Source: SZUA-320 sp963707875 (GTDB lineage: Bacteria; Gemmatimonadota; Gemmatimonadetes; Gemmatimonadales; GWC2-71-9). From it: a stretch of 64,000 nucleotides of DNA. Below, piece after piece: positions 1 through 7,759 of the stretch (positions are counted from its first letter, which is position 1; each line of letters opens with the position of its first letter). A model generated the notes under the pieces. That model was not told where the DNA came from and searched no databases. It saw only the letters and a program-made list of their open reading frames with translations. A program made the translations under genes and the position numbers. The stretch is from assembly GCA_963707875.1 (NCBI GenBank), contig CAVPRU010000001.1, positions 682,001 through 746,000 of the forward strand, in the 5' to 3' direction.

Positions 1-180
1 GAAACTCACCAGACTCGAGAACAGCAGCAGAAAACAGTACCGCCAGTCCCACCAACCGTAGAAGACATAGCCGGCCAGGCTGAGGAGGACATAGCGAGCC
101 TGGCGGCCCCGGAAGGTCCAGAACAGGGCGAAGACGATCGGGAGAAAGACGAGGAGAAAGACGTCGGAGTTGAAGACCAT
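1..180 (-). CDS. MBOAT-family O-acyltransferase (partial, N-terminus only)
   Basis: Only the first 60 codons are present; the gene runs off the left edge. The peptide opens with ATG at 180 and is strongly hydrophobic, with a first membrane helix (residues about 6-20) and a G-Y-x-F-Y-G-W-W-D-x-R-Y motif near residues 37-48. That opening is typical of AlgI/DltB-like membrane-bound O-acyltransferases, which move acyl groups onto extracellular polysaccharides. It begins directly after the stop codon of the SGNH-like gene upstream (no gap), the usual pairing of an MBOAT with an SGNH/AlgX-J type partner. Catalytic His is outside the window, so specificity cannot be judged. Confidence 0.8.
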   Translation of the reverse strand, partial: MVFNSDVFLLVFLPIVFALFWTFRGRQARYVLLSLAGYVFYGWWDWRYCFLLLFSSLVSF

Positions 181-1206
181 CTACCGCAGCGCCTCGACTC
201 GTGCGGCAATGAGCCTGGTCACGGCATCGGCATCGGCCGGGCTCATGTGAACGCAGTCATACCATCGGGAGGGGTCCCCGCTGAACACCACCGGATCCGA
301 AAGGTCCAGGACCGACACACCCGGGCGGGTCGCCATCTCCCGGAGGAACCCGCGCGCGGCGGCCAACTGTCGCCGGGCTCGCGGGGACCCCTGGATGGCG
401 GCGAGGAGGTCCGGGCTCGACGGCGTCAGCCAGAGCACCACTTGTCGTCCCTCGGCCACCGCTTCCCGAATCAAGATGGACACGGTGGTCCTCCGCCCTT
501 CGGAAACCGAGTCCGATCGCTCGAGCATCGCCAACTGCTCCGGGACACACTGCGCCTGGTTGAGGGAATAGTCGTAGGATCCGGCGGTGATCTCCCGGTC
601 GGACCGCGGATAGGTCATCGCGCCGTCAGGCCAGAGCCGGTTGCGAGGTTCGACGGGACGGAATCGAAGGCGCACAGACTGAAGGAGATCCACCGCGTAC
701 CCGAACTTGATGCTGCCTTTGTGCAGGAGGACGGCATGCCGAACGCTCTCAAGAAATCCACTACCCAGAGTGTCCAGCGTCGAGCGCAGTTCCCAATTGG
801 CCTCCAGATCGGGATGCCGCTCGCCGGGAACGAAGGTGAACGGATCAATCCCCAACCCCACTACCCGCAGTTCGGGGTTCAGCTCGGAGAGGCGTCGATA
901 GGCCGCGAGGTAGTCTTCGGCGGTAGCGGCGAAGAGGCCAAGATTGAACGACCTGAGTCCGGTGTTCTGGGACAGCACGGTCGGAGAGAGCAGCATCGAT
1001 CGGCTGGAGCCCAGGACAACAGCGGCCACTGGCCCCTCAGCAATCCGGGCCTTGAGCGACTCCAGTTTGAGGACGCGGGCGTTCAGGAAGACGGTCGGGA
1101 AGCGTCCTCCACCAAACTGGCCCCTGGGGTCGACGTAGCGAACGGCAGCCAGGTAGAGGGCGGTCAGTCCCAGGAAGGAAAGGAGGAATTGGCGGAGGAA
1201 ACGCAT
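181..1206 (-). CDS. SGNH-hydrolase-like membrane-anchored protein, probable partner of the MBOAT acyltransferase
   Basis: 341 residues. I chose the ATG at 1206 because it puts an uncleaved N-terminal membrane anchor (residues about 5-22) at the start; longer in-frame readings add a low-complexity extension. G-S-S-R-S at residues 66-70 resembles the SGNH/AlgJ nucleophile block, and D-C-V-H-M at about 317-321 resembles the C-terminal Asp-x-x-His catalytic pair. The stop codon abuts the start of the MBOAT gene. By analogy with AlgJ/AlgX and related pairs it probably carries or removes acetyl groups on a glycan in the periplasm. The substrate is unknown and the family assignment rests on motifs only. 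Confidence 0.6.
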   Translation of the reverse strand: MRFLRQFLLSFLGLTALYLAAVRYVDPRGQFGGGRFPTVFLNARVLKLESLKARIAEGPVAAVVLGSSRSMLLSPTVLSQNTGLRSFNLGLFAATAEDYLAAYRRLSELNPELRVVGLGIDPFTFVPGERHPDLEANWELRSTLDTLGSGFLESVRHAVLLHKGSIKFGYAVDLLQSVRLRFRPVEPRNRLWPDGAMTYPRSDREITAGSYDYSLNQAQCVPEQLAMLERSDSVSEGRRTTVSILIREAVAEGRQVVLWLTPSSPDLLAAIQGSPRARRQLAAARGFLREMATRPGVSVLDLSDPVVFSGDPSRWYDCVHMSPADADAVTRLIAARVEALR

Positions 1207-1288
1207 TGGAACGCAGGGGGCATGAACCGTGCCAGTCGGCAATGACCTGCAGAGCGGGTGGACCCTGTCCAACGGGCCCTCCGCCACC

Positions 1289-1864
1289 CTAACTGCCGAT
1301 CAGCTCCAGATTCTTCCCCTTGCTGAACGCCCGCAGCGTGGTCTCCCCGTAGAACAGCCGGATGTACTTGGCCTGGATGGTGGTCAGCCGCCGCACCGTC
1401 CAGGCGAGGTGGACGAAGTGGGGTTCCGCCGGGGGATGGAGCGGGTGCATCCCGCACTCTTCCGGCAGGTGGTTCCCCTTGCGGGTGTTGCAGGTGGAGC
1501 AGGCGGTCACCACGTTGGTCCAGAGGTTGGTGCCACCCCGGGACAGCGGAACCAGGTGGTCCCGGGTCAGGCACTCCCGGTGCCGGAGCTCCGGCTGGTT
1601 CCGGTGACAGTACTGGCAGCGGTAATCATCGCGGGCAAAGAGGAAGGTGTTGGTGACCTGCCGACGGAACCGGCGGGGGACGTGCACGAAGCGAACCAGG
1701 CGGATGATGGCCGGTTTGGGAACCACGAGACGTTCGCTGCGGATCGCCTCACCGGCTTCGGCCTCGACAATCTCGGCCTTGCCGTCGATGACGAGTCGGA
1801 GCGCCCGCCTCAGGGGCACCAGAGTCAGTGGTTCGTAGGATGCGTTCAGCGCCAGACAGCGCAT
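1289..1864 (-). CDS. HNH endonuclease family protein
   Basis: 191 residues. The start at 1864 is preceded on the minus strand by a good Shine-Dalgarno (GAGGAGA about 7 nt upstream). The core is a zinc-bound HNH nuclease: Y-R-C-Q-Y-C supplies the first Cys pair, R-D-H-L-V-P-L-S-R-G-G the His-containing strand, then N-L-W-T-N-V-V-x-A-C-S-T-C-N with the second Cys pair. The N-terminus (C-L-A-L-N-A-S-Y-E-P-L) matches the standalone HNH proteins common in soil bacteria, whose role is usually unknown. It lies between the amidohydrolase and the SGNH gene on the same strand. No mobile-element context is visible. Confidence 0.85.
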   Translation of the reverse strand: MRCLALNASYEPLTLVPLRRALRLVIDGKAEIVEAEAGEAIRSERLVVPKPAIIRLVRFVHVPRRFRRQVTNTFLFARDDYRCQYCHRNQPELRHRECLTRDHLVPLSRGGTNLWTNVVTACSTCNTRKGNHLPEECGMHPLHPPAEPHFVHLAWTVRRLTTIQAKYIRLFYGETTLRAFSKGKNLELIGS

Positions 1865-1937
1865 GCCAGGTCTCCTCGGGATGCCCGACGGGGCCACCCC
1901 GTTTGAAGCTGTAGGCTAACGGCTCCCCAGCGGGGTA

Positions 1938-3197
1938 TCAAGGGAGTACCGAGCACCCCCCGAGCCACACTCCGGACAACCCCATCCCACCCCGCTCCAG
2001 GAGGCGACCGGTCAGCGCCTCCGCCGAACACGGTCCCCCCAGCGAGATCGCCACCACATCCCCCCACTTCCCGGCCACCAGGGAGCCGACCTCCGCCTCC
2101 AGGCCGATCGCGGCGGCCCCCCCGAGCGTCAGCATCCGGAGCACCAGGTCCGCCGACAGCCCGAAGTGATTCCTGGCGGCCCTCGCCTCGGCCCACAGAT
2201 CGAGGGGCCCGATGCTCAGTTCGGAGTCGGTCCCCAGCCCGACCCGGAGACCCGCCTCGAGCATCCGATCCACCGGCGCCCAGCCGTGCCCATGCCGGGC
2301 ATTGCTGATGGGACAGTGCGCCACCGCGGCACCCCGATCCCGCAACAGTGCGAGGTCAGTGGCGTCCACCCGGATGGCATGGATGCACAGCGTCTCCGGC
2401 CCGAGGACGCCATGATGGTCCAGCCAGCGGACCGGGGAGACCACCCCGCTCTCCAGCGGCAGCTGGGCCACGTCGGCGGGCAGCGGGATCGACCGGCGCT
2501 TCCACAAGTCGGCAAACGGCCCGGCTCCGGTGGCCAGCAGAGCGCTCTCGGCGGCGGACTCCGCCAGATGGACCGCGATCGGCAGCCCCAGCTCCCGGGC
2601 GCAGCTGGCCGAGGCCCGATACAGCGGGCCACTCACGCTGTACGGGGCGTGGGGTGAAACGCCGAGCCGCGCCCGGGACGTTTCCAGCTGTCGAAGACGG
2701 TCGAGATCGGCTATCAGGCCGGCCATGCTCTCTTCGAGCTGGGCCGGATCCGGCCCGAACACTTCGTGATAGGCGATCCCGCTCCCCCCGATCACCCGGA
2801 GGGCCTCCATCGTCGCGCCGGTGTCTCCGGTGTCGGCCACCGTGGTCACCCCGGAACGCAGGCAGCGGCGCAGTCCCTCGCTGGCGGCAGCGAGGTATTC
2901 GGGGGCGGTGCGGCCGGCCTTGAGGCGGCGAACCGAGCGAATCCAGTCCGGGAATCCGGGCTCTTCCAGCCGGGAGGCAAGGTCGGTGAGCTCCAGGTGG
3001 GTGTGGGTGTTGACCAGCCCGGGCATGAGCGCCGTGCCGGCCAGATGTTCTGACGGCACCGCTTCGGGACGCGGGACGAGGGCTCCGGGTCCGACCGAGG
3101 CGATCCGTCCGTCGTCCCCGATCAGCACGGCACCGTCGCGGATCGGGGGGCCGTCCACCGGCACGACCCAGTCCGCACTGAGCCGCCGGGCCGACAC
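1938..3197 (-). CDS. Amidohydrolase-family metal-dependent deaminase/hydrolase
   Basis: 419 residues with a GTG start one base after the stop of the penicillin-binding protein, so the two are almost certainly cotranscribed. Metal-site motifs of the amidohydrolase superfamily appear in order: V-N-T-H-T-H-L-E near residue 60 (strand-1 HxH), H-L-A-E-S-A-A-E in the middle, H-A-I-R-V-D further on, and G-T-D-S-E-L-S (final Asp). This set fits the cytosine deaminase/S-adenosylhomocysteine deaminase/MtaD branch, which removes amino groups from purine-like or pyrimidine-like substrates. Substrate cannot be read from sequence. The last 25 residues are Gly-rich and less typical. Confidence 0.85.
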   Translation of the reverse strand: MSARRLSADWVVPVDGPPIRDGAVLIGDDGRIASVGPGALVPRPEAVPSEHLAGTALMPGLVNTHTHLELTDLASRLEEPGFPDWIRSVRRLKAGRTAPEYLAAASEGLRRCLRSGVTTVADTGDTGATMEALRVIGGSGIAYHEVFGPDPAQLEESMAGLIADLDRLRQLETSRARLGVSPHAPYSVSGPLYRASASCARELGLPIAVHLAESAAESALLATGAGPFADLWKRRSIPLPADVAQLPLESGVVSPVRWLDHHGVLGPETLCIHAIRVDATDLALLRDRGAAVAHCPISNARHGHGWAPVDRMLEAGLRVGLGTDSELSIGPLDLWAEARAARNHFGLSADLVLRMLTLGGAAAIGLEAEVGSLVAGKWGDVVAISLGGPCSAEALTGRLLERGGMGLSGVWLGGCSVLP

Positions 3198-3198
3198 G

Positions 3199-5328
3199 CT
3201 AGTGGAGAAGCCCGGTGCCGCCGATCAAGCCTCCGCGGCTGTGGGTCGGGCAGAAGAGTTGGGGTTCGGTACCGGGAATGAAGTACTGCAGGATGACGTC
3301 CGACAGCGGGCAGAACGGGGTGGCCCGGAAGCCGGTGGACTCGTCGATCTGCTCGAGCAGGATTCCCTCGGGCACCACCCAGTCCGGCGGGGGCCGCCGC
3401 CGGGCGTAGATGTCGCGCATCATGGCGGCCCAGGCCGGCGCCACCAGCCGGCCCCCGGTGGCGTTCCCCATGATCTTGGTGGGATTGTCGAACCCCATCC
3501 ACATCCCTGCCACCAGATCGGAGGTGAAGCCCAGGTACCAGACGTCCTTTCCGTCGTTGGTGGTGCCGGTCTTCCCGCCCGAGGGGTACCCGAATCCGCC
3601 CGCCGCAATGGCCGAGGCGGCGGTGCCCCTCCGCACCACGTCCCGCAGCACGTCGAGCATGATCCACGCCTGTTCGGGGGTGAGCACCGACACCTGCTCC
3701 GGCTGGGCCTGCCAGAGGATGTTGCCGGCCCGATCCTCCACTCGGAGGATCACCAGCGGCAGGGTCCGGGTGCCACCGTTGGCGAACGCGGTATAGGCCG
3801 CCACCATCTCGAGGATGTAGACGTCCGCCGCGCCGATGTGAATGGCCGGATAGGGCGGGATCCGGGTGGTGAGCCCGAACGCCGCGGCCTCCCCCACCAC
3901 CGCCTCCTCGCCGACCCGCATCCCGAGGCTCACGGCCACGGTGTTGCGCGAGCGATAGAGCGCCCGGCGCAAGCTCATCCGCCCTTCGAACAGGTTGTCG
4001 TAGTTCTGGGGTTCCCAGTTCGGCTGCTCCAGCACCGGCACGCTGATCGGTTCGTCCACCACGATCTCGGACAGCGGGTACCCGGCGCGGACCGCGGCGG
4101 AATAGACGAAGGGCTTGAAGGTACTGCCGGCCTGGCGGAGCGCCTGGCTGGCCCGGTTGAACTTGCTGTCCTCGAAATCGCGACCGCCCACCAGAGCCCG
4201 GACATAGCCGGTCTTCGGCTCCATGATCACCACGGCCCCCTGCATGTAGGGGCTCATGGTGGGCACCACGTCGCCATCCTGGCGGGTGCGCAGGTAGTCC
4301 CGGAAGCTGGTGTGCGGGAACCGGCCGTACTGGCCGGCTTCGATGGCCTCGAGCTGGGATGAGAGGGACCGCTCCGCCAGCAGCTGCATGTCGAGGTCAA
4401 GGGTGGTGAACACCCGGAGCCCCGACCGGTACAGGTCCGCCCCGAACCGGGCGTCGAGCTGCTGACGAACATACTCGACGAAGTAGTCGGCCACCCCACT
4501 GTAGTCGGAATGGGACGACAGACTGATCGGATAGGCCTTCCAGGCCTCCGCCGAGGCCGCACTGAGTTTTCCGGCATCCCGCAGCAGGTTGATCACCAGA
4601 TTGCGGCGGGCCACGGCGGCGTCGGGATAGCGCCGGGGGTTGTAGCGGGACGGTGCTCGCGGGAGGGCGGCGAGCATGGCCGCCTCGGCCACGTTGAGCT
4701 GGCGCACCGGCTTGCCGAAGTACCGCTGGGCCGCTGCCTCCACTCCGAAGGCGCGGTTTCCGAGTTCGATCTGGTTCAGGTAGAGTTCGAGGATCTTCTC
4801 CTTCGGATAGTTGGCCTCGATCTCCAGGGCCACCTTGATCTCGCGCAGCTTCCGGGTCACGGTCCGTTCGCGCCGGTCGATCGACTCGGGCCACAGGTTG
4901 CCGGCCAGCTGCATGGTGATGGTGGAGAAGCCCTCGACCCGTTTCCCGGTCAGGATCGACTTGACCGCCCCGAGGGCGCGGATGAAGTCCACACCGTGAT
5001 GCTGATAGAACCGCTTGTCCTCGACCGCCACGAAGGCGGCCACCACCGCGGGAGCCATCTCGCTGAGGGGGATGACGGTCCGGCGCTGGAGCCCGAAATC
5101 GGTGATCAGCCGGCCGTCGGCCGCGTAGACCCTGGACGCCTGGTCGGGGTCGTAGTTTTCCAGCTCGGCGATCGAGGGACAGGCCCCGCCGGCGCAGGCC
5201 CGGGTCCAGGCACCCACCAGGAAGACCACGCCGAAGACTCCCACGGCCAGGATGGCGACGGCGGTGCGGCGGGCGGAGCGTGACGAGAGCCACCGGCGAA
5301 GCCGCCCGGGGGCTGGCGTGCTGGACAT
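3199..5328 (-). CDS. Class A penicillin-binding protein (PBP1A-like), glycosyltransferase plus transpeptidase
   Basis: 709 residues. A single membrane anchor (about 22-41) is followed by the GT51 peptidoglycan glycosyltransferase domain (E-D-K-R-F-Y-Q-H-H-G-V-D with the catalytic Glu; then S-T-I-T-M-Q-L). The transpeptidase domain has the serine motif S-T-F-K, S-R-N, and K-T-G-T. It polymerises lipid II and cross-links peptidoglycan at the inner membrane. The length is normal for PBP1A/PonA proteins. Its start (ATG, 5328) has no Shine-Dalgarno; a TAGCTT box lies 7 nt upstream, suggesting a leaderless mRNA. The amidohydrolase follows immediately. It is divergent from tyrS. Confidence 0.95.
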   Translation of the reverse strand: MSSTPAPGRLRRWLSSRSARRTAVAILAVGVFGVVFLVGAWTRACAGGACPSIAELENYDPDQASRVYAADGRLITDFGLQRRTVIPLSEMAPAVVAAFVAVEDKRFYQHHGVDFIRALGAVKSILTGKRVEGFSTITMQLAGNLWPESIDRRERTVTRKLREIKVALEIEANYPKEKILELYLNQIELGNRAFGVEAAAQRYFGKPVRQLNVAEAAMLAALPRAPSRYNPRRYPDAAVARRNLVINLLRDAGKLSAASAEAWKAYPISLSSHSDYSGVADYFVEYVRQQLDARFGADLYRSGLRVFTTLDLDMQLLAERSLSSQLEAIEAGQYGRFPHTSFRDYLRTRQDGDVVPTMSPYMQGAVVIMEPKTGYVRALVGGRDFEDSKFNRASQALRQAGSTFKPFVYSAAVRAGYPLSEIVVDEPISVPVLEQPNWEPQNYDNLFEGRMSLRRALYRSRNTVAVSLGMRVGEEAVVGEAAAFGLTTRIPPYPAIHIGAADVYILEMVAAYTAFANGGTRTLPLVILRVEDRAGNILWQAQPEQVSVLTPEQAWIMLDVLRDVVRRGTAASAIAAGGFGYPSGGKTGTTNDGKDVWYLGFTSDLVAGMWMGFDNPTKIMGNATGGRLVAPAWAAMMRDIYARRRPPPDWVVPEGILLEQIDESTGFRATPFCPLSDVILQYFIPGTEPQLFCPTHSRGGLIGGTGLLH

Positions 5329-5335
5329 GTCAGGG

Positions 5336-5341
5336 AAGCTA
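5336..5341 (-). promoter_or_regulatory. -10-like box TAGCTT for the PBP1A gene
   Basis: On the minus strand TAGCTT ends 7 nt before the ATG of the penicillin-binding protein. There is no purine-rich ribosome site between them. The spacing would put the transcription start at or next to the A of the start codon. I see only a poor -35 about 17 bp further upstream, so the evidence is the recurring TAnnnT-N6-8-start pattern seen across this window. Confidence 0.5.
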
Positions 5342-5353
5342 GCCAGGTGCCGC

Positions 5354-5382
5354 TTGCCTCACCACGGGGAGCCGCCTACGAT
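5354..5382 (+). promoter_or_regulatory. tyrS promoter, probably leaderless
   Basis: TTGCCT (5354-5359), a 17-bp spacer and TACGAT (5377-5382) form a sigma-70-type promoter. The tyrS ATG starts at 5390, only 7 nt after the -10 box, and no Shine-Dalgarno is present, so the transcript probably begins at the start codon. The box overlaps the divergent PBP1A control region. Confidence 0.6.
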
Positions 5383-5389
5383 TGCCGCC

Positions 5390-6664
5390 ATGCCCGACGC
5401 TGCCCGCATCGACCTCCTGAACACCCTCCGGGCCCATGACCTGGTGCAGGATGCCACGCCGGGACTGGCGGAGCGGCTGGCCCGCGGACCGATCACCGGG
5501 TACTGCGGCTTCGACCCGACCGCCGATTCACTCCACGTCGGCAACCTGGTGCCGGTGATGGGGCTGGCCTGGCTCCAGCGAGCCGGCGGCCGGCCGCTGG
5601 TGGTGGTGGGGGGAGGCACCGGCCTGGTTGGCGATCCGAGCGGCAAGCGTAGTGAGCGGCCGATGCTCAGCCAGGCCCAGGTCGCCGCCAACACCGCCGC
5701 CATCCGGGCCCAGCTGGAGCGGTTCCTGGACTTCGAGGGCACCCACGGCGCCAGGATGATGGACAACGCCGACTGGCTGCGAAGCCTCCCGCTGCTCGAC
5801 TTCCTGCGGGACATCGGCAAGCACTTCACCATCAACTACATGCTCCAGAAGGAGTCGGTCCGCTCCCGGATGGAGACCGGGATCTCCTTCACGGAGTTCA
5901 GCTACATGCTGGTGCAGGCCTTCGACTTCGATCATCTGTTCGAGGCCGAAGGCTGCCAACTCCAGCTGGGCGGCTCGGACCAGTGGGGCAACATCACCGC
6001 CGGGATCGAACTGATCGCCCGCCGCCGCCAGGGCGAGGCCCATGGCCTGACGCTGCCGCTGCTCACCACCTCCGCCGGCGCCAAGTTCGGCAAGAGCGAG
6101 GACGGCAACGTCTGGCTCGATCCGGCCCGGACCAGCCCCTACCGGTTCTACCAGTTCTGGATCAACCAGGACGATCAGGATGTCGGTCGGCTGCTGCGGA
6201 TCTTCACCTTTCTCGACCTGAGCCGGATCGACGCGGTCCTGGCCGAGCACACCGCCGATCCCTCCGCCCGGACCGCCCAGCGACTGCTCGCCCGCGAGGT
6301 AACCACCCGGGTCCATGGCGCCGAGGTCACCGACGGGGTCGAGGCCGCCAGCCGCATTCTGTTCGGCGGGACCGATCTGCGGACCGCCGATGCCCGGTCG
6401 CTTGCCATCGTGGAGGCCGAGGTCCCGGTGACCCGGATCGCGCGGAGCAGCCTCGGGACGGGGTCGCTGGTGGAGGCCCTGGTGCAGACCGGACTGGCGC
6501 CTTCCAAGGGCGAGGCCCGCCGGGGCCTCCAGGGGAGTGGATTCAGCGTCAACGGCGAGAAGGCCTCCGCCGACCGCCCGCTGACTGACGGTGACCTGCT
6601 GGCCGGCAAATGGATCATGCTGCAACGCGGGCGGCGGAGCTACGCCATGCTGATCGTGGAATAG
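5390..6664 (+). CDS. tyrS: Tyrosyl-tRNA synthetase
   Basis: 424 residues, normal for bacterial TyrRS. It charges tRNA-Tyr with tyrosine in the cytoplasm. The class I nucleotide-binding signature appears as C-G-F-D-P-T-A-D-S-L-H-V-G-N (HIGH region) near residues 44-57. The KMSKS loop is K-F-G-K-S-E-D-G near residue 230. An S4-type RNA-binding domain closes the protein (G-E-A-R-R-G-L-Q-G-S-G onward). The ATG at 5390 is chosen because it starts the conserved N-terminus and sits 7 nt after a -10 box; a longer in-frame reading would extend back through the divergent PBP1A gene. The patatin gene follows with no gap. Confidence 0.97.
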   Translation: MPDAARIDLLNTLRAHDLVQDATPGLAERLARGPITGYCGFDPTADSLHVGNLVPVMGLAWLQRAGGRPLVVVGGGTGLVGDPSGKRSERPMLSQAQVAANTAAIRAQLERFLDFEGTHGARMMDNADWLRSLPLLDFLRDIGKHFTINYMLQKESVRSRMETGISFTEFSYMLVQAFDFDHLFEAEGCQLQLGGSDQWGNITAGIELIARRRQGEAHGLTLPLLTTSAGAKFGKSEDGNVWLDPARTSPYRFYQFWINQDDQDVGRLLRIFTFLDLSRIDAVLAEHTADPSARTAQRLLAREVTTRVHGAEVTDGVEAASRILFGGTDLRTADARSLAIVEAEVPVTRIARSSLGTGSLVEALVQTGLAPSKGEARRGLQGSGFSVNGEKASADRPLTDGDLLAGKWIMLQRGRRSYAMLIVE

Positions 6665-6667
6665 GTG

Positions 6668-7543
6668 ATGACCCCTTGCCGCTGCACCCTCGTCCTCGGC
6701 GGCGGCGGGCTCAAGGGCCTGGCCCACATCGGAGTGTTCCGGGCGCTGGAGGAGCGGGGCATCGAGCCCGGGCTGGTGGTGGGCAGCAGCATGGGATCGC
6801 TGATCGCCGCCACCTGGGCGGCGGGGATGCGCATCCGGCAGATGGAGGACCGGGCCCTGGCGCTGCAGCGGCGGGACGTCTTCCGGATCGCCCACGTGGA
6901 CATGGCGCTCCGGCGGATGCTGGCACCGGCCGTGTACCGCCGGGAGCCACTCGATCGGATCCTGACTGACCTGGTCGGCGACCGCACCTTCCAGGATCTT
7001 CCCCACCGCCTGCTGGTCAACACGGTGGACCTCAATTCGGGACACCAGATCCTCTGGGGCCTTCCCGGTCTGGACGATGTCCGGGTCGCCGACGCGGTGT
7101 TCGCCTCCTGCGCGCTCCCCGGCATCCTTCCCCCCCGCCGGATCCGCCACCATCTGTGCGCCGATGGAGCCGTGGTGGAGAATCTCCCGATCCGGACTGC
7201 CCAGGCCATCTCCTCGCACCCGATCATCGCCGTCGACCTGAGCGGGGGTCGGTCCCGCCGTCACGGGGTGGAGCGCACCGGGTTTGCCGCCACCTACAGC
7301 CGCGGTCTGGAGCTGGTGATGGGACGGCTGGTGGAGGATGTCCTGGTGGACTGGGATGGACCACCCACGATCCTCATCCGTCCGGCCATCGAGCGAGTCA
7401 CCATGTTCTCGTTCAACAAGACTCCGTACCTGATCGCCGAGGGGTACCGGGCCACAGTGGACGCGCTGGACCAGCTGGAAGCCCCGCTGCCCGAACTGCC
7501 GCTCCGGCATTCATCCCAAGCATCAGGTCCATGTCCGGGTTGA
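6668..7543 (+). CDS. Patatin-like phospholipase family protein
   Basis: About 291 residues; a GTG three bases earlier (6665) is an alternative start directly after the tyrS stop. The oxyanion block G-G-G-G-L-K-G-L-A-H-I-G lies near the N-terminus, the nucleophile elbow is G-S-S-M-G-S (G-x-S-x-G), and the Asp of the catalytic dyad is in D-G-A-V-V-E-N-L-P. This is the RssA/patatin fold of serine acyl hydrolases, probably acting on membrane phospholipid. The last residues (after P-L-P-E-L-P-L) look non-conserved and overlap the ferredoxin reading frame, where an indel is suspected. Confidence 0.88.
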   Translation: MTPCRCTLVLGGGGLKGLAHIGVFRALEERGIEPGLVVGSSMGSLIAATWAAGMRIRQMEDRALALQRRDVFRIAHVDMALRRMLAPAVYRREPLDRILTDLVGDRTFQDLPHRLLVNTVDLNSGHQILWGLPGLDDVRVADAVFASCALPGILPPRRIRHHLCADGAVVENLPIRTAQAISSHPIIAVDLSGGRSRRHGVERTGFAATYSRGLELVMGRLVEDVLVDWDGPPTILIRPAIERVTMFSFNKTPYLIAEGYRATVDALDQLEAPLPELPLRHSSQASGPCPG

Positions 7544-7742
7544 CCGGGACCGGTGCATCGGTTGTGGACTCTGCGCCGGCGCCCGCCCGGACATCTTCCG
7601 GATGAAAGGGGCCAAGGCAGAGGTCCACACTCCTCGCCACGAGTGGTCCCCGGCAACCGACGCCCTGGTGCGGACCTGCCCGGTGGCCGCGATTACGGCG
7701 GCGGCGGCACCCGGAATCGTTCCCTCCCACGCTCGGCCGTGA
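7509..7742 (+). CDS. 4Fe-4S single-cluster ferredoxin (start codon missing or non-standard)
   Basis: The frame encodes R-D-R-C-I-G-C-G-L-C, a variable stretch, then R-T-C-P-V-A-A-I: the four-Cys pattern of a small [4Fe-4S] ferredoxin. No ATG, GTG, TTG or CTG occurs in this frame between the previous stop (7431) and the first Cys; the only near-start is ATT at 7509, giving 77 residues. An ATG at 7531 is one frame away and would join to the ferredoxin frame if one base were missing just after it, giving about 70 residues starting M-x-R-V-D. I take the coding capacity as real and the 5' end as unresolved. It overlaps the patatin tail and precedes a glycosyltransferase. Confidence 0.6.
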   Translation: MHPKHQVHVRVDRDRCIGCGLCAGARPDIFRMKGAKAEVHTPRHEWSPATDALVRTCPVAAITAAAAPGIVPSHARP

Positions 7743-7759
7743 GGACTGGCGCAGTAGTC

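Noticed and set aside
2821..4362. Plus-strand open frame across the amidohydrolase and PBP1A
   Set aside because: Shadow of the minus-strand genes; both of those have intact catalytic motifs.
5528..7510. Long minus-strand open frame across tyrS and patatin
   Set aside because: It overlaps two well-supported plus genes and its translation is low-complexity with no motifs.
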